A DNA stretch of 64,000 nt from contig NC_134138.1 in NCBI RefSeq assembly GCF_033958435.1, forward strand, positions 184,981,298 to 185,045,297, given 5' to 3'. The translations under genes and the position numbers were made by a program. This document shows positions 1 through 13,800 of the stretch, in pieces. A model generated the notes under the pieces. The model was given only the letters and a program-made list of their open reading frames with translations. It was not told the origin of the DNA and ran no database searches. Position 1 is the stretch's first letter, and every line of letters starts with the position of its first letter. This DNA is from Carettochelys insculpta (Eukaryota; Chordata; Testudines; Carettochelyidae).

Positions 1-1717
1 CCCCCACACACACACCCAGCTCTGCCTCACCACCCTGCCCGGCTCTGGCTCCCCGACTCGCACAGCCCCAGCTCACTACCCCCTGCCCTCCCTGCAGCCC
101 TAACCCACCCCAGGCTTAACCTCCTCTGCCTGCTTCCATGGCCTTAACCCTCCCCAGCTGGCCCTCCACCCTATGACTTACCTTTCAAAAGGAGCTCCTG
201 CTGCTTTTCTGACCACAGAATGTGTGTTTCGCTGGGGAAAAAAGCCTCCCCCGTGACTTGTGCAAAATTTGAGTTATGCAAGGGTGTGTGGGAATGGAAC
301 CCTCGCACAACTGGAGGGACTACTGTATCCATGTGACATAGGATTATGCTCAGTCCTAGGAACTCCTCCATGTGCAACTACCAACCAGTTCATATGAAAA
401 TCAATATCAGGGGGAATTTTTTTTAAAGCAGTGAAATTCCTGGCACTAGATACAAGTCTACAAATGCTATTTATGTATAGCTTTAAAGAGAAGTGTATGA
501 ATTCAGCTTGGTTTTCAGATCACTTACACACCTAATTTGCCTGGTCAGTTACCCTCCTTGTGCATACTGATCAGCTTTTTTCATGAGAAATTATCTAAAT
601 AGACATTTGAATCTGCTATTTTTCATCACTAGAGTTCATTTTCATATTTTTTTCATTCTTGATCATTTTAAAATTCTACACCTAACTGTTTAGATTATTG
701 GCAACCAGAGAGAGAGAGGTGTTTGTGTGTGGTATTTTATCATTTACTGCAGTGCTATAGTTAACTTAATCCCCTTAAAATAATATGGCAGGGCCTTGCA
801 AATTAATACTTTAGTAACCTGCTCACTTCACAGTTCATATATAAAAAACCGAGGGGTTCTTGCCCTGCTATTCTGCCAACACTTAATAACCAAAATCTCT
901 AGTGAGATCTTACTGAAAAAAAAACATATGCAAGTTATCAGAAATAAATAAATAGAAGTTGTAATTGTGGTATTAGTGAATAGAAGCATTTTGTGATGCA
1001 GAATTCTAATTAATTTTTCATGCTTGTCCACAGAGAGCCTGATTCAAAGCCCTGTACATCAATAAAGCTGTTTGTTTGTATTAACTTCATTGAGCATTGG
1101 ATTGGGTCCTTACTGATAGAGCCCTGCGTGGATGCAAAATTTGTATCCACATCCATATCTACAAAAATGAGCCACAGATATCCACATCCATATTTGCAAA
1201 TGTGGATACCCAAGATATAAAGTAGATATCTGTGAATTTGCAGGGCTGTACTTACTTGATAATTCATAAACTGCAAGTTAGTTGGGGTCTTCAGTAGTTA
1301 ATGCAGACTTTCAGACAGGGTAAGTTATCAAGATTTAAGCAGGGTTGGGTATGACTCCACAGAATGGAGTCACAGATGTTTATTAGAGTGAAATTTGATT
1401 CACACATATTCATTGCCATTTTATATTAACTGTTCACAACAATCAAGCATTGTGACTAGGATTTTCAGACACCTCAAAAGAAGATGGATACCCAGTGGGA
1501 AATGGCATCCAACTCCTTTGAGCTTTTTAAAACAAAAATCTTACACTATAGCTTTCTTGGGGGCTGGTAGTCATGGACATTGAATTCTATGGAGAATTCT
1601 CTGCGGTATTTAGAGAGTTCCACCACTGCCATTTGCAGGTAGAAGAGACACCTTCATATTTTCTTTGTGCAGGGTGATTTCTATATTAATTTAAAGTGAG
1701 CATCTCTTCTCTAACAG
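1..1717 (+). other. AMPH: AMPH intron (left part outside the window)
   Basis: No exon is recognised here. It starts with a C-rich stretch (1-130) and is otherwise AT-rich, with one foldback repeat at 1120-1247. Confidence 0.8.
1120..1247. repeat. Foldback repeat
   Basis: The ends are inverted (agccctgc at the left, gcagggct at the right), with inverted 'tggat/atcca' blocks between them. It is a small MITE-like palindrome of unknown family. Confidence 0.5.
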
Positions 1718-1825
1718 AATGAAGTTCCTGAAGCGAAGAAAGAGGAATGTTTGCTAGATCTGGACTTTGACCCTTTCAAGCCAGAAGTGGTATCAACAGG
1801 AATTACCCATTCGCCCATATCTCAG
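1718..1825 (+). CDS. AMPH: AMPH exon: clathrin box and AP-2 DPF motif
   Basis: This exon has 36 codons in phase 0, with acceptor ctaacag and donor gtatgt. It encodes the segment containing [17 protein letters not shown] is a type I clathrin box that binds the clathrin heavy-chain terminal domain, and DPF binds the AP-2 alpha appendage. It ends in THSPISQ, close to the human THSPMSQ from memory. Confidence 0.95.
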
Positions 1826-4800
1826 GTATGTCTTTGCTAGAGGTATACTATGCAGAAATAGAGCCTGCTGAATTTTGCTTGTGAATTAATGAATGATGGA
1901 TTTGCAATTTCTGAAGAACTTGATTTCCATCTTCCTAGTTCAGCAATACAGTACAACCTGATGATAGAGTAGGGGAGGAGTGAGAAATGTCAGGCTAATA
2001 TAAGATTATTGTCTAATAAAGCAGTCACCTGTAATTAGGCTTTGACTTTTGCATTGTACCTTTTCTCAAGCCATAGAATAATGCAGAAAAATATTGTAAC
2101 CTGCTCACTCCTCCTCTGCTGACAGAGTCCCTTTGTTTTTAGTCCAGCACTGACTCTCTGTAGCTCAAGAAACACAGTCTTACAGGGTCAGCATGCTATA
2201 ACTTTGCTGCGACGGAATCTTTTGACTAAGTACTGAATTTGACCTGACTGGCTTTCTTTTTCATAAATCTGTTTTAGTTAGGACTATAAGAAAAGGAAGG
2301 GGAAATGGTCCTGCATGATTTCTGGAGGGATATTATAGAGAAGAATGATTCTGTACTATCCAACAATCTATGCCATGTTGATGGAAGGTAGCTTCCCTTA
2401 GCAGAATTATGGGTAATATAGGAGTTGCTTGCTTTCTGCTGGCTTGACCAATTGAAGCTTCAGTGTTAAGGTCCGGTGTATACTGGTACTAACGTAGAGT
2501 ATTTTCTGAATACACAAGGTGACAGGAGTTTCTCTGGCCGGCATGGGCTAGTCTTTTGTACAGCAGGCAGAGGAAACCTTTTTAACATTCTGCTAACAAA
2601 TAACAATGCACATGTGTTCTAGTGTGAATCTGGCCTGACATAGTTTGAACTGTAATATATATAGAGAGAGTTTAAATCAACTATCTAGAAGCTCAGTGAT
2701 GATAGAGGAGTGACAGAACAAGAAGCCAGCTGCTTGAGACAATCCAGGTTCTCTGCTGATCTTTCTCTCTCTGAATTAATTTATTTGGTGAGAATGCCTG
2801 GTTGTGTACTAGATCTGTAATTATTTCCAACGACAGACATGGGAACAGACAAACATCACAATACCAGCATTCCAAACTCCAAGCCAGATTTCTCAGAGAA
2901 TTTTTTCCAACTGTTTGCAGAACATTTAATTTTTGTGGAGGTTTTTCGTGTCCTCCTCCTTATTTAATTCTCCTCCCTGTAAAAAACAGAATCCTTGGAT
3001 TTATGCCTGGGTGTTGACAGAAAATTCTGGCTTTGACTCTGCTGCCTCTGTGCTTGCAGCTCCCCACTTAATAACCCTGAACACAATTAGAGAAATGGGA
3101 GAATTAAATGCAAAACATGAAACTTCCATAAAAGAGTATATGAGCTTGGGTAGCATAATGTAGGTTTTATTTTTGTAGTGGGTAGAAATATCTGCCAGAT
3201 TAAACATAGAGAACTCTTAAACAGAGACTGTGCATATTTGTCTATGCATTTCCAATGAGGTGCATAGGAGGCATTCGCTAACCACTTCCCCTCCGCCCAC
3301 CCTCCCGCAGAAACGTGCAGAAAGGGCTTATCTTTGTGTGGGTGAGACACAGCTCTGTGCCTTCTTTACTGGGGGAGGGGATATCCTTGAGGACTACAAT
3401 CCACTATTCTGACTGGATGTGACTGGGCCATTTGCAGTGAAAGTCTAGTCAGGGTGAAATCTGTGATCTCTGTGTTTGGAGATCCCTGTAATACCACTAG
3501 GGAAGGGCTGGTGAGGAGGGAGGTGGCAAACAGGTTAAATATGGAGTCCCAGAGTCCCAACATTAAGTGTATTTTCTGAGTTGATCTTACGCCAGCTTCT
3601 TCTTTGCTAGATCAGGCCCCCTCAACATGCAATAAAATCTCCAGGCCCGGTGTGGACAGAGGGGACTCAGGTTAGAGCTCTGGGCATAGGCATAGTTTGA
3701 CATCTGTTTGGAGGTATCTGGGGCCCGTGGCAATTGAGCCATCTCTGTATGGTGGAGTCTGGGGAGGGAGCGCCACTTCCACCCCCGACTCACCTCAGCC
3801 AGCCCCTCAGCCTGTTTGTATTGAGGACGGGTGTGAAAACAAACATATAAAGGCAGGTGGGTGGTTAGTGCCACATGTTTGAAAACAGTTTCAGATTCAG
3901 GGAGGAGGTAGGTATGGACTGTGTGCAGATGTGGGGCAGCTAGGGGCTGTGTATGAGCTTAGGGGATAGCTCAGGGTACAGGTAAGGAACGTAGCTCAGG
4001 GGGTAGGCAGAGAGGTACTAGGGGCTGTGTGCTGAAAGGGACCAGCTCAAAGTGCAGGGTGGAAGGTAGCTGGGGCTGTGTGCTGGGAGGGAGTAGCTTA
4101 GGGTACAGGGAGGGGGCAAGAGGGGCTGTGTGTGGGCAGGGGGGTAGCTTAAAATGCAGCGAGGGAACAGCCCAGTGTATAGGGAGAGGGATAATAGGTG
4201 TTGTGCACAGGCAGAGGTAGCTCAGGGGGCAGAGAGGATGTAGCACAGAGTGTAGAGACAGAGGTGCTAGGAGCTGTGTCCTAGGAAAGCTCCCCTGGCA
4301 TCCCATTCCTGGAGGGGTCTGACAGCCTCAGACCCAGGTCTCCCCACCCAAGCAGCTCTTACAAGCTGCTTATACTGAAGCGAAGGGGGCTCGGAACTGA
4401 GGAGCACCTACAACCTGGGGCACCAACAGGAGAGGAGGGGAGGGCACTGCCTGGATCTGGCTTCGCACCTCCGTGCTGGCCAAGGGACAGAGAGAGGCGA
4501 TGGAGGGGTGGGGAGAGGAGGTGGAGTGTGGAGCTGCCCCGGGGACTGCCATGCTCTTGTGCTGCAGTTTGAGGGTGGGGGGGATGCCCTCCATGTCCCC
4601 CACTCTGTCCATGGTATTTGGGCTTCTGCCCCACCGGGAGCAGCAGGGCTCCAGCTTTAGGTATGCAGGGGTTCCTGGGTGGGTGCCAGGGTTCAGGGAT
4701 TCAGCCCTGCACCTCCCGACTTCAGCCCCACACCCTTCAACCTCAGCCTTGTGCGGAGATGCCAGGGATCAGACCTTCAACCACGCACTTCCAGCCCGGG

Positions 4801-7800
4801 GGAGGGGGGGGCGGGGGTGCTAGGGCCTGGGCTCTGGGTTTCAGCCGGGGGAGCCTGTGGCTCCACTGAAGAGGCTCACAGACCTCCAGGGGGTTGTGAA
4901 CCCCTGGTTGAGAACCGCTGTGCTAGCGCACAGGGAGGTGTCATGATTCTTTTTCCTCTCAAGAAACTGCACCAAGGCTGTGTACTAAAAATAAGCATAG
5001 TCTTCTGTGAGGTGGCTGCCAAGTGCCTTCCTGATTTGCCATTTAATTCTCCCACCACTTTCCCTCAGCTGCAAACAGACCCTGAAAAGTGCCCGTCAGC
5101 TCTCCTCCCTCCCCCAGCCAACTTTCCATCTCTGTAACCTTCATTCTAGGAATGCCTGGGACTATTCCTCATCTGACTATCCCAGTCTGCTGGGAGTAAC
5201 TTCCTGTCCTCCCAACACAACCACAGACCACATTCTGTGTTCTGTCCCCTCTCTCTCCAGTAATTATCACACCTGCACCCCGAGGACCTGGTCTCAATCA
5301 CCCGCAGTTACCAAGCTCACCCAGATAAACATTGAGAAGTCCTGTGGCACCTTGTAGACTAACATTTTTGAACATAAGTTTTTGTGGGCAAAGACGTGCT
5401 TTGTCAGATGCATTGGAATGGAGAAAGGCCTCTGGAATCTCCATTCCAGTGCATCTGACGAAGTGGGTCTTTGCCCATGATAGCTTATGCTCAAAAATAT
5501 CTGAGAGTCTATAAGGTGCCACAGGACTTCTTCTTGTTTTTGTGGATAGAGACTAACATGGCTACTCCTGTAACACAGATAAACATTCTGACCTTCATCT
5601 GTGAGTCAGAGCATGCAGACGTGCCCCACTTCCCATCTGTCCTATCTCTATACTGCCCACAGCTGCCTGATTTTAACATCTTAAACCCACCTTTTCCCCA
5701 GAGGTCACCTGTATGGAAATTAAATTATGTCCCTTAGGGTTAATGGTACTTTAAATTCTTTTGAATCTTGTCATTTTGCACCAGAAAAGTCAAGTTAGTG
5801 CTCTTTGAGTGTGTTTAGAGACATTTCTGGCAGCCTAAGAAAAACCAACACTGTGGAACTTAATTTGAGGTCTGCTTTTTCAAAGTAGTAGAATAGGGAG
5901 AAATAGTTCTGATGACATGCCAGAGTTGTGTTGCCTTCGCTCTAGGGAGTTTTATGGATTGGGGAAGATTGCTACGTTGTAGAGGAGGAGAGATAAAGGG
6001 AGGCAAAAAAAAAAAAAATCCCTAACACCACTTTCATCCAGTAACAATAAAAACACACTTTAAAATAGGATTTCTAATGGAAATACTAGCAGAGCTTTAA
6101 TTGTGGTACTAAAGTCAGACACCAACATGGGAGGCAACCCTCTAACTTTGACTTTACAATTACTTCTCATTCAGATATGTAGTACCACTAAACTCAGTGG
6201 GACTTTCAGTGTGAATATGTACAATCCTTTCCTTGAGCAACAGTTGCAGAACTGGGTCCATAATTTTTCTGGAAAGTACAGCCATTTAGCTAATAGACTA
6301 TTATGATGTAGGCAGATAAATAAAAGAAACATTGATCTGGGAATAAACTTAATTGAGAATTGGATGATGATATTCATCCACAGTAAATCTGGATATTGAA
6401 GTAATTGTTTTGATTTATAAAAAAGGGCTCTGTAGCCATGAAAAATTGAAGTAGTTTATTACATAAGCAGCCTTGCTTCAGGCCTTTGCAAAATTTAGAG
6501 TGCAGGCATTTGGCAAGACAGGAAGGCAAATGCAATATGCTCCATCCTTGAAATTAGGCAAATATTTAGCAGCCGTTCTCAAAATTTGTTTTTTTTTAGC
6601 TGTGTTTTTATTTTGGAACAATTTTGGAGCATTAGTTTTATTTGTTATAAAATGTGTCAGACACCCTTTGAGACCAGTGAAGACCCTCTGATATGGGGGA
6701 ATTGATATGGGGGGAATGTTAATGTCGAGACTAAACTTAGCTTCTATTTATCCATCAATCTGTCTGTCAATCTCTGGCCCTTTTGCCTATGGTGAGAATT
6801 CTGGGAATTTAAACCAATGCAAATCAGTTGTGAGGGTTTGAAATTTGTCTGTTGATTTCACCTAGTGGGTAATTTTTTTCTGGATCTCTACAACAGATAC
6901 ACACAATTATCCTTTGATGTCTGAGGGACATGATGTCTGAGGGAGTCATGTCCACATGTTCCTTGATTTTTTGAAGCCCACTGCTTCTCCGTGCTACCGG
7001 CTTTGCTTTTAACCTGGCTGGCCCTGTTATTGCCATCTTGGCTGGGCTGCCAATTCCACCTCTGGTCCTGCCCACGCTGCTACCAGCCCCAGTGCCAGCC
7101 CCACCCCCATGGATGCCAGCTCTGGTCCTGGCCCCATGAACACTGGGCTGCCGGACACCAGCCCTGGCCCCATGGATGCCTGCTCTGGCTCTGGCCTGGG
7201 TCCCAAAGATGCTGGCTCCAGCTGAACTGCCAGATGTTGGCTTCGGCCCTGGCCCTGGCCAGGCTGCTGGGCCCATGGATACCACCTCTGACCTTGGCCG
7301 GGCTGCCAGATGCCAGCCCCATGGACACTGGCCCCACCTGGCTCCTGGCTCAGTAGGGTCACTGGTCCCCATGCCTCCAGGCTCCTGGCAGGCAGGGCTC
7401 CCTGGGCTCCCAGGACCTGGAACATCCGTGGTCCTGCATGAATATCCTCAGTGCTCCTGCAGCCCATGGATGTTGCCAGACTAGAGAGTCCCAGATTTGG
7501 CAGGTGCAACCTGTAGTTCTCTCTGTGGCATTGTTTAAGGCATAATCTTTTTGTGTTTGTTTCTGCATTTGTAAAACAAAACAATACTTCTCTACCTTGC
7601 ACAGAGATTGTGACAAGAACCTCCAGTGACTGGAAAGCCAGATCTCTGTTTTCTTATGAGCAATTGTCTCTTGCAAAACTCGGGTATCTATTGGTGACTG
7701 TCACAAAACAAAAAAGCAGTGCTGTCGCACTAACAAAATAACTTATTATTAGGTGGTGCGCTTTCGTGGGACAGACCCATAAAATGACTAGGTTGATGAT

Positions 7801-10800
7801 CCAAACAGCTTACCTCCATGTCCCTAGTAATAGGGGGCTAGGGAGCCCTGAACACAACAATGGCCACACTGGGTCAGACCAAAGGTCCATCCAGTCCAGT
7901 ATCCTGTCTCCTCACATTGGTTAACGTTCCGAAGGAGTGAACAGAACTGGAAATCAGCAAGTGATCCCTCTCCGGTCATCCACTCCCAGATTCTGGCAGA
8001 CAGAGGCTGGGAACACTTAGAGCATAGTGTTGCATCCCTGCCCATCCTGGCTAATAGCCTTTGGTGGATCAATCTTCCCTACCTGAAGTTCTCCATGCAT
8101 GCTGGTCAGATGCAACGTGGTGTGGCCTCACTGGGCACGTACAGTTTTTCTGCAGTTGAAACTATCACAACCCTACCTTTGCCCTGAACCAGCCTCAAAA
8201 ATATACCACGTCTGTGCTTTAGTATAGTTACAGCACTACATAAATAAATTCTAACACATAGCGTACAAACAGTATTTTCAACCATCTCTTTTTCCCCCTT
8301 TTCCAGACATTGCCCTGGGATTTATGGACGGTAAGAATGATATTTGTTACTGTATATTGGGATACTTCTGTGCCTCTGATCCTCGAGCACTTCAGAGGAT
8401 CTGTAATCATTTTCACATAAGACGAGATGAAACATTTACAGAGAATGCCAAAATATTTTACAGTATGTGAAGCCCACCTAAAACCCTTAAAAAGGAATAG
8501 AAAAAAATGTATTTTTAATTTGGACAAGAAAAAACAAACAGCTTTAGTCATTTAGCCTAATCAGATCTGCTATTTATGGTATTTTTGACTTTAAAATTGC
8601 TGTGCTGGTGAGTCAAGGACTGATAAAGCCATTTTTACCAAGCTAATTTAAAGTTATTTATTTTGCTTATTAGTGCAAATAACAAATTGCCCAATATTAG
8701 AAGAGTTTATGACCATTATTGTTTAGCTCATAAATACTCAACAAATCCTATTTTAATAATAGACCTTTCTGCCATTGAGTCATCCACCACTTCACTCCCA
8801 AGAGCCGTTGCTCATCCCATCACAACTACTGTATAAGGCCATCAGGGAGTGTTATATGGATGTCCCCTTGAAGATGTACACAGATGGTTTCTGATATGCA
8901 TAAGAAAGGTTTGGCTGTTCTTGATTGACAGCCAAAATGAGATATACCTATCTCAATACCTACATGTGTACAGCAAAATTCAGGGACAGAGAGAGAACTG
9001 GACTTTAAATACAGTAAATTTATAAGTAACGGTGGACATACCATCAGCTGCTCTCATTTAGAAAAGCAGTCACTGTTCTAGAAAATACAACTGCTCTTTC
9101 TCCAATCTCCTCCTGCTGAATCAGATATAATGATGTGCAGGACGAAGACAGCTTATTTTCATGAGCCTTCTTCCCACTTTGCCACTAAGTGTGGCTGGCT
9201 ACACCTCTCGAGGAGCTCTAATCTGTGCCTTTGTGCAGACCTGAGTAGCTCAGTAATCTGTAGATCTTTTCCGTTGACTCAAGGCTTAAGTAGCAAAATT
9301 TTACTGCACAGTTGTGCAAACAGATAGCAAGTGTGATGCTTTTATAATGCTCATCTCTGTTTCTTAGGGAGGATTAAACAAAGTCCAGAAGAAAATTTGA
9401 GTTTTCATCTATACACATTAGTTAGAATTTAATTCTTTAGCTGTAATTTTAAAGCCAGTGTAAATATGAGAACAATTTGAGATCATAAAACTAAATGTAT
9501 AGTAGATTTTTTATGTAAGCCTGCTGACCTCCCATTTTTCCTCTGTAGTTTTTCAGTATTTTTCTTTGCTGTAGCTAAATCCAATTCTCTCTGCTCCTGC
9601 AAAAACAAGTAATAAGCTTGACAAAGACATCACTATTGAACAGTTTCACAAGCTGCATTATATTGTGAGCTTTTGAGACTGGTTCATCTTTGCCCTCCTG
9701 TGTAGTCATTTGTACCAGTACAAAGTGATTGTATATAGCTAGGGTTTTAATTTGTCAGAATCTTACACCTGTATTTGGCACTGATGCAGATGTCTGTGTA
9801 AGGTGGATGGCAAGGGTGAATCAGACCTATATACCGTAAATCCACTGTTAGTGTTGTCTAAACGAACCTAATGTCAATGATAGCAGACCCATTTCTGATC
9901 TCTCTAGTATCCTGAGACCAGCCTAGCTGCAACAACACTGCCTAGACCAGGCCTATAAGCATTTGAATCAGTTTCCATCCTAGGCATGATCACACAGAAC
10001 AAGCTTCCTTTTTGCTGGTGTTTCAATAAGATCCTTTATGACAAGCATAGGAATGACTTACCTGGAACAATGTTAGGGAACTATTTAATATACATCAAGC
10101 TACTTTTAGTGTGGATTAGCAGCTGGAAATATGGGCGAGAGCTACCATCATGGTGATCTGCCGACTTTGAGCAGCCTCTGCCATTCCATAACCACTGGTA
10201 ATCCATGTGGCACTGATGAGAAACCACTAATTTAGATAAACCCTGGGGTTTACTATTACATTTGTTTATTTATATGGTTTTCTTCCAAACAGACAAGCAG
10301 TGAACTGGTGCAGCCGGTAAGTAAACCTCCCAAAATTCTCTTTTAGATTCATGATTTAATTAGTGTGGTATAATATGGTTCTCGCTTTCATCTTTAAATA
10401 CCATGCTTTAGATTGCTGGCTACTTTCTACAAATAGTGCAAACCACGTAACTTTTCCTTGAGCTGTTTAATTTAGTCATTTTGCATTCTTTATCTTTAAG
10501 CTAAAATTACTATAGAAAAATGTGAATGTTGTGTTTTCTCACCAAGTCTGCCGTTATCTTTTTTCATCTTGTTCTTTCTTTGCTTTTCTGTCTGCTTAAA
10601 GCCTGATTCTTCAAAAAGTCTTTCCCTGTGTAACCTGGTCATGGAGGAAACCCCAAACAATGGGTCAACAGAAGATATTAACAGATCCCAGTCTGATCTA
10701 GGTTCACTCACTTGGGGCCTAGAATGTAGCACAGCCAGTGTCAGCCAGGAGATCACGGCAGGTGGTTCTTTGCCTGAGGCAGAGCAAACCCCAAGAGAAT

Positions 10801-13800
10801 CCACTGGTACCTTGTCTGTTAGCATTTGGCCTGATATAGGGGAGCAGGAGGATCATGCACCAGGGTCCTCTTCTCTAGGTGAAAATCAGAGGACTTCACT
10901 GAAGCCACAGTCAGATGCTAGAAGTATCCCATGCACAGATTTGGAGACTCGTCAGCCTTTTGCGACCGAATCCAGTTGTGAGATGCCTGTTGTGGGAACT
11001 GATAGCTTATTGGATGAATCCCCATGTGATGTGGAAAAGGCAGAGGAGGAGAAGCAGAAAGAAGAAGAGTCTATTTGGGCAGGTGTGGAGCCATTTGAAA
11101 AGGTAGACACCAGAGCTGTTAACTTCAAGGAGATAAAACATACAAAGGAGTTTGAAGAGACAGATCATGAAAATAGAGAATATAGTGAGGTAGAACCTCT
11201 TAAGGGCTTAGCAAAACAGGACTATGACATTCTAGAAAACACTGAGATAGAAACTGTATGGGAGCCAGAACATAACAATAAACAAACTGAGACAACTCTT
11301 TACAATTTCCTTGAGGAAACTGACCTTGAAAGTAATGAGCAAATAAAATGTAAAGGGGTTAATATCATTCAAGAGGTAGATGGAGTTGGACCTGGAAGTT
11401 TGAGTGCAGGGTTGGAAGATGGGACCAACATAGTAGTGAACACATGTAAACATGTAGAACGTCCTGGTATTGAACTTGAGAATGTCTTAGCTATCTGGAA
11501 CCATGCCCATGAAAGAGATGACTTAGACCATGCTAGCAGTGTTATTGGAGGGAGTACAGCCATGGAGTGCATAAATATTAGGGGACATATTGTCCTAGAT
11601 GTTACAGACCATTCCAAAAAGGACACTGCAGATGTTGGAAAAGTTCTGTGTGACGCTGAATTGCTCAGTGCAGAAGAGTCTGTTAAAGAAACTGAAGACA
11701 ATAGTTTCAGTGCCCTCCAAATTAATAGTGCTCCTGATGAATGTCAAACTGCCTTTACACACTTTCAAAAAGAATTGCCACTGCAGCCTGAGTCAGCTGA
11801 TAAAACTAATGCAAAGTGCAATAGTTCTTGTTTAGATAACGTGGAAGATAAATTGGTAGTTAGGGCAGCACCTGCTGTGACTGAAGACCATAGCAGTAAC
11901 ATTAGTGTTCCCACAGAAGCCTTGGAAACAGATCCCTGGCTGGCAAACTGGGATCCCTCAGTTAATAATGATCCCTGGGGCTTTTCTAGTTTTTCAGATG
12001 GTCACACAAATGGATTTGGTAGTTGGCCTTTCCCCCATAAGCAACAAGACTTAGAGAAAAGCAATATGGAAAACACCTGGCCAAGTGTTAGTGATAAATG
12101 GTCTACCCAAGACTTGGGAGGCGTAGATAGTGGCTTGGGAGATACAGCTGTAACCACAAGCAATAAAAATCAGGAGTTATCTTTAAAACAAAGTTCATTT
12201 GGGGAGCAGACAAGCATTAGCAACCCTGGAGCAAGCAAAGAGATAGCTAGACCCTTGGTTCTGTTTCAAGAGGGAAATTCCAGAAATGCTAGCACCGAGA
12301 GTTCAACTAGTCCCAAAGACAATGAGACCAACAACTCAGATTTATCTGAAGATGAAATTGCTAACCGGAGATATGGATTGTTGTACCAGGAAATTGAGGC
12401 TGATAAAGAAGAGGTACCTACCCCAGTGTGTAGCATAGTCTAGAAAAAAAGAGTTCCTTAGGTTGTACTTAATCCTGTGTTTTGTAAACGGTCCATTTAC
12501 GTGTTCCCCCTGCCTCCTCTAAACCCTTGCTAATCTTGTTGAGAATTTCTCATGCAACTATCCAAAATGTCGTGCAGCTCTTGCCATCAAGGCCCATTTT
12601 GCATAGTATGATTTCTTAACAAAATATACCCACTGTATTTTCAAAAACCTAAACTCTATTATTGTGCCTTTCCTTAGTCTATTAAAATGTTACCACGTAG
12701 CTTCTCTCACTGTCTTGCCCTTCATCCTTTTATTTTATTTTGGTGTATTTTGGGCATTTTTAAAATTTGCAAATAACTCTCAGAGTTAATAAACATATGA
12801 TAATTATTTGTTCTGCTCTTCACTTCTGTTAGGCACCCAGCAGCACATTTAATGGATTCATACAGGTAAGAAATAAATAAGGTTGAGAGATTTTTCTGTG
12901 CTATCAGGAATGGATCAGGACAGACTTCATGCTTTGCAGGTTTCAAACTGCTAGAATTGTAAAGAGTGGAGGACAATACCAGACCATGTGTTACCGCTTC
13001 CCATCCCAAACATACATAATGGGTATATTCATGTAGATATGGCTGAGTTAGCTTTAATCCAGTAAGAGGACTATTCCAAGATGGGTTTCAGCATAGCTGG
13101 CTCCATGAGTAATTACCCTGGATTTAGAATGGGCTTGTCCAGTTTGAGTAAAGCAAATTCCAGTATGTCTGTACAAGCTGCAGTCACATCCCATGCCTGC
13201 AGTGTAGACATACCAAATGTCATTAGGGTGTCTGGGTCTCTCAGTTATATTCAGGATAGTCTTTGTATTCTGGGCTTTGTCTTATACAGGTGCTTACCAC
13301 TGACTCTGCCCCCCCGCCCCGGCCCGCTATGCCATCCCATTGTTTCATACTTGCAATCTGGGCGTTCTAAATGTCAGTGATGTGGCACCAATATTTCAGG
13401 TGTAATTTTGGCACCATGGAAGTCAGTGGCAAAATTCCCACCACCTGTGTGGGACTCAGGTTTCACTCATTTTGCTACCATGTTTTAGATTTCTAGTTGA
13501 ATTTTTTGGGAAGTGAGTTTACTCAGATCCGAAAATGCTAAAAATATGGGTTTCATATTGTTCCACCAACTTCTTTCCACCTTTGTCTTCATTTGTTAAA
13601 ATCTGATCTGCAGCGAGGAAGTTAATTCTAGCTTCTTTGTAAGCCATAGAAATTTACAAGTGATGGAACTCTATGTTGGGCCTGCAGCAAATGAGCTGGG
13701 GTAGGGAAAATTCACTTTAAGTGACCGTTGTACTCTCACAGTCTTGGGCTATTCTTGGGCTGCTCTAGGCTTCCCCACCCCCCACTGTATAACTTAGGCA

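Larger units (their letters stand above)
1826..8306 (+). other. AMPH: AMPH intron, 6.5 kb
   Basis: No exon was recognised. It contains two GC-rich degenerate tandem tracts, a palindromic SINE-like insertion, SINE and CR1 fragments, and a short repeat terminus at 4885-4930 that resembles the end of a hAT-type element (ggttgagaaccgctg). Confidence 0.75.

Noticed and set aside
4359..5137. Open frames of 80-150 codons on both strands
   Set aside because: Low-complexity, GC-rich sequence with open frames in several registers at once, inside an AMPH intron; no recognisable product.
6824..7602. Long overlapping open frames on both strands in the GC-rich tract
   Set aside because: The products are Gly/Ala/Arg/Pro repeats caused by a degenerate tandem array, with no domain, splice-site pattern or conserved motif.
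10569..12443. A stand-alone intronless gene of 624 codons
   Set aside because: The first 11 codons ([11 protein letters not shown]) are the pyrimidine tract and acceptor. The exon fits AMPH phase exactly on both sides, and no promoter or poly(A) signal is apparent.
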